A DNA stretch of 64,000 nucleotides from an uncultured Pelagibacteraceae bacterium (GTDB lineage: Bacteria; Pseudomonadota; Alphaproteobacteria; Pelagibacterales; AG-422-B15). Of this stretch, positions 53,983-62,154 are shown one piece after another. The notes under the pieces are model-generated. The model worked only from the letters and a program-made list of their open reading frames with translations. It searched no databases and was not told where the DNA came from. Each line of letters starts with the position of its first letter. Position 1 is the first letter of the stretch. The stretch covers positions 103,029-167,028 of the forward strand of contig CACNXQ010000003.1 of NCBI GenBank assembly GCA_902624455.1, given 5' to 3'. The position numbers and the translations under genes are program-made.

Positions 53983-54705
53983 ATGAAAGCAGCTCTTATA
54001 ATTATAGGCAATGAAATATTATCCGGTCGTACGCAAGACAAAAATTTATCATATCTAGCAAACTGGCTGAATGAAATAGGGATACAGTTATCAGAAGTTA
54101 GAGTTATAAGGGATGAAGAAAAGGCAATAATTGATACGGTAAATCATTTACGCTCTGAATATGATTATGTATTCACAACTGGTGGCATTGGTCCAACGCA
54201 TGATGACATTACATCTTTAAGTATTGCTCGAGCATTTGGAGTTGAATTAGAGATTAATGACAAAGCTCTCGCTATTCTTAAAGAATATTATAAAGATGGT
54301 GAACTGACTGAAGCCCGAATGAAAATGACAATGATCCCGGTTGGGGCTGAATTAGTTGATAATCCAGTAAGCAAAGCACCTGGTTTTAAGATGGATAATG
54401 TTTTTGTTATGGCAGGAATACCGTCCATTATGCAAGGTATGTTGGAGGGAGCTAGAAGGTTTTTGAAAGGCGGAGATGTCGTTAAATCTATGTCGATTGA
54501 TGTATTCACTCCCGAAAGTAATGTAGCTCAAGCCCTCACGGATCTGCAGAAGAAATATGATGATGTTGAAATTGGAAGCTACCCTTTCAGTAAAGATAAT
54601 CGGTTTGGTACCACGCTTGTCATGCGGTCAAGTAACGAAAAAAGACTTCATCAATGTGATGAAGAACTAAAAGAATTAATGAAAGAATATGACACAAATT
54701 ACTAA
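53983..54705 (+). CDS. CinA-like molybdopterin-binding domain protein
   Basis: A 240-residue protein with the MoaB/MogA-like domain of the CinA family: AALIIIGNEILSGRTQDKN, TTGGIGPTHDDITSL and a MAGIPSIMQGML segment. It corresponds to the N-terminal half of CinA and lacks the C-terminal nicotinamide-nucleotide amidase (PncC) domain, as many alphaproteobacterial members do. Function is uncertain. It is divergent from sfsA with only 6 bases between starts and is followed by the proteorhodopsin promoter region. Confidence 0.84.
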   Translation: MKAALIIIGNEILSGRTQDKNLSYLANWLNEIGIQLSEVRVIRDEEKAIIDTVNHLRSEYDYVFTTGGIGPTHDDITSLSIARAFGVELEINDKALAILKEYYKDGELTEARMKMTMIPVGAELVDNPVSKAPGFKMDNVFVMAGIPSIMQGMLEGARRFLKGGDVVKSMSIDVFTPESNVAQALTDLQKKYDDVEIGSYPFSKDNRFGTTLVMRSSNEKRLHQCDEELKELMKEYDTNY

Positions 54706-54772
54706 CAGGCGAGGGTTAAAATTTGTTAAGTTGTTGAATTTATTGTATATTTTATAAATTTTTTTTACTTTT

Positions 54773-54800
54773 TTGCTTTACTTAACGTCGATTCTACATA
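54773..54800 (+). promoter_or_regulatory. candidate promoter and strong SD for proteorhodopsin
   Basis: TTGCTT at 54773-54778 and TACATA at 54795-54800 with a 16-base spacer are the best sigma70-like pair I see in the 134-base region before the proteorhodopsin ATG. The region is strongly AT-rich. An aagggg Shine-Dalgarno element at 54825-54830 is stronger than at most genes here. The promoter placement is tentative, since other AT-rich hexamers are present. Confidence 0.35.
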
Positions 54801-54839
54801 AAGATTGCTTAATTTTATAAAATTAAGGGGAAAAATAAC

Positions 54840-55532
54840 ATGAAAGTATTAATGCTAAATCCCGGAGATCACGTAGCGATATCGTTTTGGTTGATCTCTA
54901 TGGCCATGGTAGCTGCTACTGCTTTCTTCTTTCTTGAAAGAGATCGTGTAGCTGCAAAATGGAAGACGTCCCTTACTGTAGCCGGTTTGGTTACTGGTAT
55001 CGCGGCGTGGCACTACTTCTACATGAGAGGCGTATGGGTCGCTACTGGTGACTCTCCAACAGTCCTAAGGTATATTGACTGGTTGATTACTGTGCCTCTA
55101 CAAATCGTAGAATTTTATGTAATTCTTGCTGCAATGACTGCAGTTTCATCAAGCCTATTCTGGAGACTACTTATCGCGTCTATCGTGATGCTTGTTTTCG
55201 GTTACATGGGTGAAACAGGCGCAATGAGCGCAATGCTAGGCTTTGTCATTGGAATGGCAGCTTGGATTTACATAATTTACGAGGTATTTGCAGGTGAAGC
55301 AAGTAAAGCAAGTGCTGGCAGTGGAAATGCTGCAGGTCAAGCTGCATTTAACGCGTTGAGATTGATCGTTACAGTTGGTTGGGCGATTTATCCAATAGGT
55401 TATGCGGTAGGTTATTTTGGTGGTGGCGTTGACGCTGGTTCACTGAACTTGATCTACAACCTTGCTGACTTTGTTAACAAAATTGCATTTGGTATGGCTA
55501 TTTATGTAGCTGCAGTATCAGACAGCAACTAA
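54840..55532 (+). CDS. proteorhodopsin, blue-absorbing type
   Basis: Seven-helix microbial rhodopsin of 230 residues. All landmarks align with green proteorhodopsin at an offset of 17: His58 (H75), Asp80 proton acceptor (D97) in RYIDWL, Gln88 (L105 tuning site) in VPLQIVEF, Glu91 proton donor (E108) and Schiff-base Lys214 (K231) in DFVNKIAFG. The D-E pair predicts an outward proton pump. Gln at the tuning site predicts blue-light absorption. The offset equals the signal-peptide length of the reference, so no cleaved leader is present here. No retinal synthesis genes are visible in the window. Its codon use looks less AT-rich than its neighbours. Confidence 0.97.
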   Translation: MKVLMLNPGDHVAISFWLISMAMVAATAFFFLERDRVAAKWKTSLTVAGLVTGIAAWHYFYMRGVWVATGDSPTVLRYIDWLITVPLQIVEFYVILAAMTAVSSSLFWRLLIASIVMLVFGYMGETGAMSAMLGFVIGMAAWIYIIYEVFAGEASKASAGSGNAAGQAAFNALRLIVTVGWAIYPIGYAVGYFGGGVDAGSLNLIYNLADFVNKIAFGMAIYVAAVSDSN

Positions 55533-55559
55533 GTTAACGCAAAGTAAGTTATAAAGAGA

Positions 55560-55583
55560 GGGGCCTTCGGGCCCCTTTTTTTT
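55560..55583 (+). terminator. Rho-independent terminator after proteorhodopsin
   Basis: GGGGCC-TTCG-GGCCCC forms a six-bp GC stem with a stable UUCG tetraloop followed by eight T (55576-55583). It lies 28 bases after the stop codon, on the + strand. This is the strongest intrinsic terminator seen in the window and isolates the rhodopsin gene from tRNA-Leu. Confidence 0.93.
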
Positions 55584-55638
55584 ATCTTTTGTTAAAGTTC
55601 TGGAACTTAACTAGACATAACTATATAAATTCATTAAT

Positions 55639-55726
55639 GGCCTCATGGCGGAATTGGTAGACGCAAAGGACTTAAAATCCTTTGGGATTTATTCCCGTCC
55701 CGGTTCGAGTCCGGGTGAGGCCACCA
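55639..55726 (+). tRNA. tRNA-Leu(UAA)
   Basis: A type II tRNA with a long variable arm. Acceptor GGCCTCA pairs with TGAGGCC; the anticodon loop CTTAAAA gives anticodon TAA, and the T-arm is GGTTCGAGTCC. An encoded CCA ends at 55726. It lies between the proteorhodopsin terminator and the inverse-autotransporter gene. An upstream TATAAA at 55624-55629 could be its -10. Confidence 0.96.
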
Positions 55727-55782
55727 CTGCAATACAATAATAATTTGTATCTATTTAGAATTTCTCTAATATTAATGTTTAA

Positions 55783-56673
55783 ATGTTAACAGTTAAAAAA
55801 TTTTTTCTACCTTTTTTAATATTTATTGTCTTTATTGGTGTTGCTAGAGCCTCTACGTTGGAAAGCAGAGTAACATCATACGTCAATAACCTTGCAAACA
55901 ATTTGGGAGATAATATTTCAAGCCTATTAAAAGGTAATGATCGCATTAAGCATTTGGATCTAAGCATTGGTGTAAAGGAACATTTAAAGCCAACTATATC
56001 TTTGATGAATGTCAACAAAATTAAGGAAACAGAAACTGGAGCATTTTTCAATCAAAATTCATTATCTCTCCATGATAACGATCAAACCATAAATGTTGGT
56101 TTAGGCCACAGATCTCTTATGTATGATGATAAGTTAATAATAGGTATCAATGTGTTCTTGGACTATGCATTTGATGAGGCACATCAGAGACAAGGTGCAG
56201 GGGTAGAATTTATTTCAAGTTCATTTGATCTGCGAGGTAATTATTATGACGCTACAAGCGGAATTCAGAATACTGGAGGAGGATCAACTGAGGAAGCTCT
56301 TGACGGTTGGGACTCTAGATTAGATTTCCATTTACCAATTAAATATGATGTGAGACTTTTTGGGTCCGTATTTGATTTTGAGAATGCAGCAGGAAATTTT
56401 GAATTAAAGGGTGAGAAATATGGCTTCAATGCTTTGATTGATAGACTGAATATAGAAGTAGGTTATACAGACGATAATAAGACTGGCGATGGAGTGTTTG
56501 CAAACGTTGCATATCGAATTCCACTCGGTAATCAACAAGTAAATAAAAAAGTTTCGAAAAGTATTTCAGAGTTTGTGAGCGTTAGAGACAGGTTATACGA
56601 GCCTGTGAAGAGAGAAAATAAAATACGAGTCGTAAAAATTAGTGCTTCGAATGTCATTGTGAGTGGTTTTTAG
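55783..56673 (+). CDS. stand-alone inverse-autotransporter beta-barrel protein
   Basis: A 296-residue outer-membrane protein. The signal peptide is MLTVKKFFLPFLIFIVFIGVARA. The intimin/invasin-type inverse-autotransporter barrel follows: NQNSLSLHDNDQTINVGLGHR, GINVFLDYAFDEAHQRQGAGVE, SSSFDLRGNYYDATSG and WDSRLDFHLPIKYD. The conserved linker after the barrel is also present (RDRLYEPVKRENKIRVVK), where family members continue into Ig-like passengers. Here the protein ends about 10 residues later, so no passenger is attached. The next gene, in another frame and starting with its own signal peptide, encodes a secreted protein and may take the passenger's place. The family identity is well supported; the split-secretion role is inferred. 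Confidence 0.85.
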   Translation: MLTVKKFFLPFLIFIVFIGVARASTLESRVTSYVNNLANNLGDNISSLLKGNDRIKHLDLSIGVKEHLKPTISLMNVNKIKETETGAFFNQNSLSLHDNDQTINVGLGHRSLMYDDKLIIGINVFLDYAFDEAHQRQGAGVEFISSSFDLRGNYYDATSGIQNTGGGSTEEALDGWDSRLDFHLPIKYDVRLFGSVFDFENAAGNFELKGEKYGFNALIDRLNIEVGYTDDNKTGDGVFANVAYRIPLGNQQVNKKVSKSISEFVSVRDRLYEPVKRENKIRVVKISASNVIVSGF

Positions 56674-56686
56674 GAGAAAAGATTAT

Positions 56687-57808
56687 ATGAGAGTATTTTT
56701 TATTATTTTTTTTATTTTTATATTTAATTCTATAAAACCTGCACTTGCAGAAGGAACAGGCTTACTTCAGTCTATTGATGATCTTAAGTCGTGCAGTGAT
56801 GATGACGATACTGATGCATGTGATGGCCAGTGTGCTACTAACGAATCAGGAGCAATTATAATTGCGAGTAACGGGCTACCTTATGACGCTGATAATTCAA
56901 CTTCTTATAGAGACTCGTGCAATATGATTCCTGATTTTTATCGAGTAACCCTATATAAAGGAGGACTGTGTATTTCAGACCCATATACTTCGGAGTCTAC
57001 TGTTGATTATACAACTAATTGTGACTTATTCTTTAATGATGCAAATGGAAAAGTAATTACTTTAACAAATCAAGGCGACGGAACTGCAACTGCAAGCCCC
57101 TCCCTTGTTGAAAATGGCATTAATCTTGGTATCAAAACTTACACTCATGCGTTTATGGTAATGAGTAATCATTTGCAGATTAAACATCAACAAGCCTATG
57201 ATTTTACTGGAACTGAAACCTCTGATGAGATGCGGGGTGGAGACGTAAGTTCTGCAGCACTTCCACGATTAAATGACCAAGCAACTGGAGGTATTGTCTG
57301 CTGGACAGTAGATAGGACTTCTACTTTTTCAAATTTGGATGGAGTCACTGGCACTAATCATGGTGAAGTTATCTTGAGAACTGGGAATGGAAATCCAAGT
57401 GAAGCAAGTACAAAATGTGGATCAGTGGTTGATGAGACGTATGATTATGCTACTGAGATTATTGAGTCGTTTGGAGAAGCAAGTGGAAATTGGGGAGACA
57501 GCGAAGTCACTGCAAAATGGCCTTATGCAGAATCAAGCATTGACATTGGAGGAACAAAAGCTGCAATATTATTACAATCAAATCTAACAGAAGTAGCAAC
57601 CACTATGGAAAATGCTGTTGCAATGCTATATGCCGTAAATCTTACAAATCCATTAGAGATTACTGAAAATACAAATCAATTTAATATAGAATTTGGACTA
57701 TCTGGGTCTGTAAGTATTGACTTTACAACTCAAAATAGCACCCCTGAATATCTCATGATCTCTAAGCATGGGGCTGACCCTGTTGATATAAGGTTTTCTG
57801 CTAATTAA
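56687..57808 (+). CDS. secreted cysteine-containing protein, unrecognised family
   Basis: A 373-residue protein with a signal peptide (MRVFFIIFFIFIFNSIKPALA). I take the ATG at 56687, 14 bases after the inverse-autotransporter stop, with an aggaga SD overlapping that stop; the track's earlier start would read through it. The mature part has eight cysteines, a Ca-like acidic stretch (DDDDTDACDGQC), a YRVTLYKGGLCISDP motif and Gly/Asn/Thr-rich beta-type sequence. There is no membrane anchor, aromatic barrel end or sorting signal. I do not recognise the family. Expression with the barrel gene suggests a surface or secreted partner. Confidence 0.7.
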   Translation: MRVFFIIFFIFIFNSIKPALAEGTGLLQSIDDLKSCSDDDDTDACDGQCATNESGAIIIASNGLPYDADNSTSYRDSCNMIPDFYRVTLYKGGLCISDPYTSESTVDYTTNCDLFFNDANGKVITLTNQGDGTATASPSLVENGINLGIKTYTHAFMVMSNHLQIKHQQAYDFTGTETSDEMRGGDVSSAALPRLNDQATGGIVCWTVDRTSTFSNLDGVTGTNHGEVILRTGNGNPSEASTKCGSVVDETYDYATEIIESFGEASGNWGDSEVTAKWPYAESSIDIGGTKAAILLQSNLTEVATTMENAVAMLYAVNLTNPLEITENTNQFNIEFGLSGSVSIDFTTQNSTPEYLMISKHGADPVDIRFSAN

Positions 57809-58572
57809 AATTTAAATTGTTCGTTTAGTATCCGTTCTTCAAAAGAATGTTGCTCATCAAATAAAAGTTCTATTGCATGATCATTATCCTGCTTAACAGT
57901 AACACTTTGAACATCTCTAAATTCAATGCTGTCAGCAACTGCACTCACTGGTCTCTTCTTGAAATCGTGGACCTCAAAAGTAACCTCAGCTGTATTATCC
58001 AAGATTGCTCCCTTCCATCTTCGAGGCCTGAATGCACTTATTGGGGTTAGGGCTAAAACATCTGCATTTATTGGAAGTATTGGTCCGTGCGCAGATAAAT
58101 TATAAGCAGTACTTCCAGATGGTGTGCAGACTAATACGCCGTCACAAATAAGTTCGTCGATCCTGACTTTACCATCAATTGATATTTTAATTTTTGCTGC
58201 TTGATGCATTTCTCTTAAAAGAGAAACTTCATTAATTGCCATTGCAGTATGTTCTTTGCCATCTGGTGTTAAAGCACTCATCTTTAGGGGTGAAATTGTT
58301 ATAGATTGTGATGCATTAACTCGATCTATTAAGTCAAGATCATTTGAAGCGTTCATTAGAAACCCTACACTACCGTGATTTATGCCAAAGATTGGTAATT
58401 TATGATCCATGTTTGATTTCATAGTCTCAAGCATAAAACCATCACCGCCTAAAGCAATAATCGCTTCTGCGCCATCGATAGCATATGAACCATATTTTTT
58501 CTCAAAAATATCTTTATGTTTTTGAGCATCATTATTTTCTGAAGCTAAAAAATGTAACTTTTGTATTGTCAT
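57805..58572 (-). CDS. nadK: NAD kinase
   Basis: Phosphorylates NAD to NADP. The protein of 255 residues has the GGDGFML catalytic motif near residue 42, the NE motif in AINEVSLLRE, and CTPSGSTAYNLSAHGPIL for nucleotide binding. A short form lacking N-terminal regulatory sequence. It converges with the secreted-protein gene with a 4-base overlap and is divergent from glpK across 79 bases. Confidence 0.95.
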   Translation of the reverse strand: MTIQKLHFLASENNDAQKHKDIFEKKYGSYAIDGAEAIIALGGDGFMLETMKSNMDHKLPIFGINHGSVGFLMNASNDLDLIDRVNASQSITISPLKMSALTPDGKEHTAMAINEVSLLREMHQAAKIKISIDGKVRIDELICDGVLVCTPSGSTAYNLSAHGPILPINADVLALTPISAFRPRRWKGAILDNTAEVTFEVHDFKKRPVSAVADSIEFRDVQSVTVKQDNDHAIELLFDEQHSFEERILNEQFKF

Positions 58573-58651
58573 GTATATTTATCTATAAAAAAACACATCT
58601 TTATCCTAAAATAATAAGATAATGAACCTTTAAATTTATCTCTTAAATTAT

Positions 58652-60145
58652 ATGGCTAAAGATGGGTATATTCTCTCAATTGATCAAGGGACAACAAGTT
58701 CAAGAGCATTAATTTTCAGTGATAACGGGGAAATTTTATCTCAGAAAAATTATGAATTTACTCAATTATATCCAAAAAATGGATGGGTTGAACATGATCC
58801 AATTGAGATTGTGGATACTACTATAAAAGCAATAAAATTTGTAATTGCTGACTCAAAGATTGACCCTAAAGATATTAGTGTTGCAGGAATAACCAATCAA
58901 AGAGAAACAGTTGTTGTGTGGGATAAAATTTCTGGCAAGCCAGTTTATAATGCAATTGTGTGGCAAGATAGAAGAACCGAGGAGATTTGTGAGAAGTTAA
59001 GGTCAGATGGACTTTCAGAAACCATAACAAAGAAAACGGGTTTGATCATAGATCCATATTTTTCTGGTACAAAAATAAAATGGATACTTGAAAATGTTCT
59101 TGATGCAAAGAAAAAACTTGATAGTGGCAATTTAATCATTGGTACAATTGATACATGGTTAATTTGGAATCTTTCAAAAGGCTCTTCTCATTCTACTGAT
59201 GTAACAAACGCATCTCGAACAATGCTATATAATATTGAAGAAGATGTATGGGATACAGACTTACTGAAAATATTAAATATAGATTCATCTTTGCTTCCAA
59301 ATGTAAAAAACTCTTCTGGTGATTTTGGAGCAATTGATAAAAATTTTTTTGGAAGTTCAATTTTAATTGGTGGCGTTGCTGGCGATCAACAATCAGCATC
59401 AATTGGTCAGCTTTGTTTTAAGGAAGGAATGATTAAGTCAACATATGGAACAGGGTGTTTTGTGTTAATGAACACTGGCACTAACAAAATGGTCTCACAA
59501 TCAAACTTGCTCGCAACAACTGCTTATAAATTAGATACAAATAAGTCATTTGCTCTTGAAGGAAGTATTTTTAATGCAGGTACGGTTGTACAATGGATGC
59601 GAGATGAATTAAATTTTATATCTAATGCATCTGAAGTTGAAACTTTATCGTCTGAAAGTAAAAATCAAATTTTCTTTGTACCAGCATTTACTGGATTGGG
59701 TGCACCATATTGGAACTCAGATGTTAGAGGTCAAATTTCAGGTATAACAAGAGATACCAGCAAGGCAGATATTGCCTTAGCGGCTCTTAAGTCAATATGT
59801 TTTCAAACAAGAGACCTATTTGAGTGTTTCAAAACTGACACAAGTAGACCTATTGCTGACTTTGTTGTTCGAGTAGATGGTGGAATGTCAAAAAACAATC
59901 TTATGATGCAGTTTTTGGCTGATATTCTAGGCACTAAAATTGAGAGACCTGCCAATCAAGAGAGCACAGCATCAGGTGCGGCATACTTAGCAGGAATGTA
60001 TTCAGGCTTATATAAAGGTATTGCAGACCTTGAAGAATTATGGAAGACTGACCGTGTTTTTGAGCCAAGAATGACCATTGATCAAGCCGACTCTGAATAT
60101 TCTGGCTGGAAAACAATAATTAACAAATTGATAAAAGATGGCTGA
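58652..60145 (+). CDS. glpK: glycerol kinase
   Basis: FGGY kinase of 497 residues converting glycerol to glycerol-3-phosphate. The phosphate-1 motif is DQGTTSSRALIF, the substrate region WQDRRTEEIC is present, TDVTNASRTMLYN follows, and GGVAGDQQSASIGQLCF is in the second domain. The C-terminal domain includes VRVDGGMSKNNLMMQFLADI. It overlaps the class II aldolase gene by 8 bases, so the three genes glpK-aldolase-formate dehydrogenase look like one operon. No glycerol facilitator is adjacent. Confidence 0.94.
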   Translation: MAKDGYILSIDQGTTSSRALIFSDNGEILSQKNYEFTQLYPKNGWVEHDPIEIVDTTIKAIKFVIADSKIDPKDISVAGITNQRETVVVWDKISGKPVYNAIVWQDRRTEEICEKLRSDGLSETITKKTGLIIDPYFSGTKIKWILENVLDAKKKLDSGNLIIGTIDTWLIWNLSKGSSHSTDVTNASRTMLYNIEEDVWDTDLLKILNIDSSLLPNVKNSSGDFGAIDKNFFGSSILIGGVAGDQQSASIGQLCFKEGMIKSTYGTGCFVLMNTGTNKMVSQSNLLATTAYKLDTNKSFALEGSIFNAGTVVQWMRDELNFISNASEVETLSSESKNQIFFVPAFTGLGAPYWNSDVRGQISGITRDTSKADIALAALKSICFQTRDLFECFKTDTSRPIADFVVRVDGGMSKNNLMMQFLADILGTKIERPANQESTASGAAYLAGMYSGLYKGIADLEELWKTDRVFEPRMTIDQADSEYSGWKTIINKLIKDG

Positions 60146-60884
60146 TGTAAAAAATACCGTGTCAAAAGAAGAATGGGAAGTACGCCAGGATCTCGCGGCA
60201 TTCTATAGAACGATACCTTATTTTGGTTGGGATGATCTTATATTTACGCATATTTCTGCAAAAGTTCCAAACACAGAAGCTGAATTTTTAATTAATCCAT
60301 ATGGTTTTTTATTTGATGAAATTACAGCATCAAATTTAGTTAAAGTAGATTTAAAAGGTAAAATATTAAGTGATACAAATAATTTTATAAATCCTGCAGG
60401 ATTTACAATTCACAGTGCAATTCATGAAGCACGTGAAGATGCTCATTGTATTGTTCACTTACATTCAAACGACGGTGTTGCAGTTGCTTCACTTAAAGAA
60501 GGATTGCTACCATTGTCTCAAACAGGAATGCTTGTTAGAAGTCAAGTTGCTTATCATGATTATGAGGGTGTCGCATTGTTTGATGAAGAAAAAGAGAGAT
60601 TAGTTGATGACTTAGGTGAAAATAAATTAATGATACTAAGAAACCATGGAACTCTTGCCGTTGGCAAACATGTAGCTGAAGCATTTACTAATATCTATTT
60701 TCTAGAAAAAGCTTGCACATATCAAGTTAGAGCTTTATCAGGAAATCTTGATTTAAATTACCCATCAGATGCGGCAATTGAAACTACTCGACAACAAGGT
60801 GAAGGACGAGAAATGGCTGCAGCATTACTTTGGCCTGCAGTCAAAAGAAAAATGGAGAGTTTAGATCCATCATTTATGAATTAA
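60138..60884 (+). CDS. class II aldolase/adducin family protein
   Basis: Zinc-dependent aldolase-like protein of 248 residues. FTHISAKVPNTEAEFLINPYG is the N-terminal block. The zinc ligands are in the region IVHLHSNDGVAVA and the later LRNHGTLAVG, the signatures of the fuculose-phosphate aldolase/adducin family. The substrate is unknown; relatives act on phosphorylated sugars or have lost aldolase activity. It overlaps glpK and precedes formate dehydrogenase by 20 bases with an aaggag SD for the latter. Confidence 0.86.
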   Translation: MADVKNTVSKEEWEVRQDLAAFYRTIPYFGWDDLIFTHISAKVPNTEAEFLINPYGFLFDEITASNLVKVDLKGKILSDTNNFINPAGFTIHSAIHEAREDAHCIVHLHSNDGVAVASLKEGLLPLSQTGMLVRSQVAYHDYEGVALFDEEKERLVDDLGENKLMILRNHGTLAVGKHVAEAFTNIYFLEKACTYQVRALSGNLDLNYPSDAAIETTRQQGEGREMAAALLWPAVKRKMESLDPSFMN

Positions 60885-60904
60885 AAAAACTAAGGAGATA
60901 AAGA

Positions 60905-62104
60905 ATGAAAATTTTATGTATTTTATATGACGATCCTAAAGGTGGAATGCCCTCAAGTTATCCGGTAGAGCAATTACCTAAGATTGAAAAATATCCTGAC
61001 GGCCAAACTCTTCCAACTCCTAAAGCTGTAGATTTTAACCCAGGCGAGCTACTTGGATGCGTGTCTGGAGAGCTTGGACTTAGAAAATTTTTAGAAGACG
61101 CTGGTCATACATTAGTAGTTACTAATGATAAAGATGCACCAGGATGTACAGCTGAAAAAGAACTTGTTGATGCTGATGTAGTTATTTCTCAACCATTCTT
61201 TCCGTTCTATTTGACAAAAGAACGTATTGAGTCTGCAAAAAATCTTAAAATGGCAATTACTGCAGGTATTGGTTCAGACCATGTTGATTTACAAGCTGCA
61301 ATGGATAATAAGATTGATGTTATGGAAGTTACTTTTTGTAACTCAAGATCAGTTGCTGAACATATTGTGATGATGATACTTTCTCTAGTTAGGGATTATC
61401 ATAATCAACATCGTATTATTAATGAAGGTGGATGGAATATTGCTGATGCTGTTCAAAGATCATACGATTTAGAAGGTATGCATGTTGGTACAGTGGCTGC
61501 TGGTCGTATTGGCCTAGACGCACTTCGAAAATTAAAGCATTTTGACGTTCATATGCATTATTTCGATAGACATAGATTGCCCGAGTCTGTTGAAAAAGAG
61601 CTCAATTTAACTTTTCATGACTCAGTAGAATCTATGGTTGCTGTATGTGATGTAGTTACTATTAACTGTCCTCTTCATCCTGAAACCGAAAATCTTTTCG
61701 ATGATGAAATGATCAGTAAAATGAAAAAAGGTGCTTACATAGTAAATACTGCACGTGGTAAGATTTGTAATCGAGAAGCAATTGTTCGAGCTCTTGAGTC
61801 AGGTCAACTAAGTGGTTATGCGGGAGATGTTTGGTTTCCTCAACCAGCACCAAATGATCACGCGTGGAGATCTATGCCAAATCATGGTATGACACCTCAT
61901 ACATCTGGTACTTCATTATCTGCACAAGCAAGGTACGCTGCAGGAGTCAGAGAAATACTAGAATGTTTGTTTGATGGCAATGATCAAAGAACAGAGTATA
62001 CAATTGTTAAAGATGGTGAGTTAGCTGGAACTGGTGCGCACTCTTATAGTAAGGGTTCTGCGACAAGTGGTTCTGAAGAGGCTGCAAAATACCAGAGAAA
62101 ATAG
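60905..62104 (+). CDS. fdh: NAD-dependent formate dehydrogenase
   Basis: Metal-free NAD formate dehydrogenase of the D-2-hydroxyacid dehydrogenase family, 399 residues, oxidising formate to CO2 with NADH production. It is close to the Pseudomonas sp. 101 enzyme: FNPGELLGCVSGELGLRKF at the start, the dinucleotide motif VGTVAAGRIGLDALRKL, NTARGKICNREAIVRALESG, and TPHTSGTSLSAQARYAAG with the catalytic His. The C-terminus GTGAHSYSKGSATSGSEEA is also conserved. It gives the cell energy from C1 compounds. A strong SD precedes it. Confidence 0.96.
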   Translation: MKILCILYDDPKGGMPSSYPVEQLPKIEKYPDGQTLPTPKAVDFNPGELLGCVSGELGLRKFLEDAGHTLVVTNDKDAPGCTAEKELVDADVVISQPFFPFYLTKERIESAKNLKMAITAGIGSDHVDLQAAMDNKIDVMEVTFCNSRSVAEHIVMMILSLVRDYHNQHRIINEGGWNIADAVQRSYDLEGMHVGTVAAGRIGLDALRKLKHFDVHMHYFDRHRLPESVEKELNLTFHDSVESMVAVCDVVTINCPLHPETENLFDDEMISKMKKGAYIVNTARGKICNREAIVRALESGQLSGYAGDVWFPQPAPNDHAWRSMPNHGMTPHTSGTSLSAQARYAAGVREILECLFDGNDQRTEYTIVKDGELAGTGAHSYSKGSATSGSEEAAKYQRK

Positions 62105-62120
62105 TCTAAAAATTATATTG

Positions 62121-62140
62121 GGACGGAGTAAAATCCGTCC
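62121..62140 (+). terminator. terminator after formate dehydrogenase
   Basis: GGACGGA-GTAAAA-TCCGTCC is a perfect 7-bp GC-rich stem with a 6-base loop, 16 bases after the formate dehydrogenase stop. The AT flanks (ATTATATT before, TATATAAT after) can extend the stem with a bulge. The downstream T-run is weak, so it may be partly Rho-assisted or act in either direction. It separates the formate dehydrogenase operon from the hydroxylase-like gene 14 bases later. Confidence 0.75.
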
Positions 62141-62154
62141 TATATAATACAGAT

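Noticed and set aside
56640-56700. Frameshift joining the inverse-autotransporter barrel to the next gene
   Set aside because: The second gene opens with its own signal peptide after an SD, which a fused passenger would not have, so two genes are the better reading, although sequencing error cannot be fully excluded.
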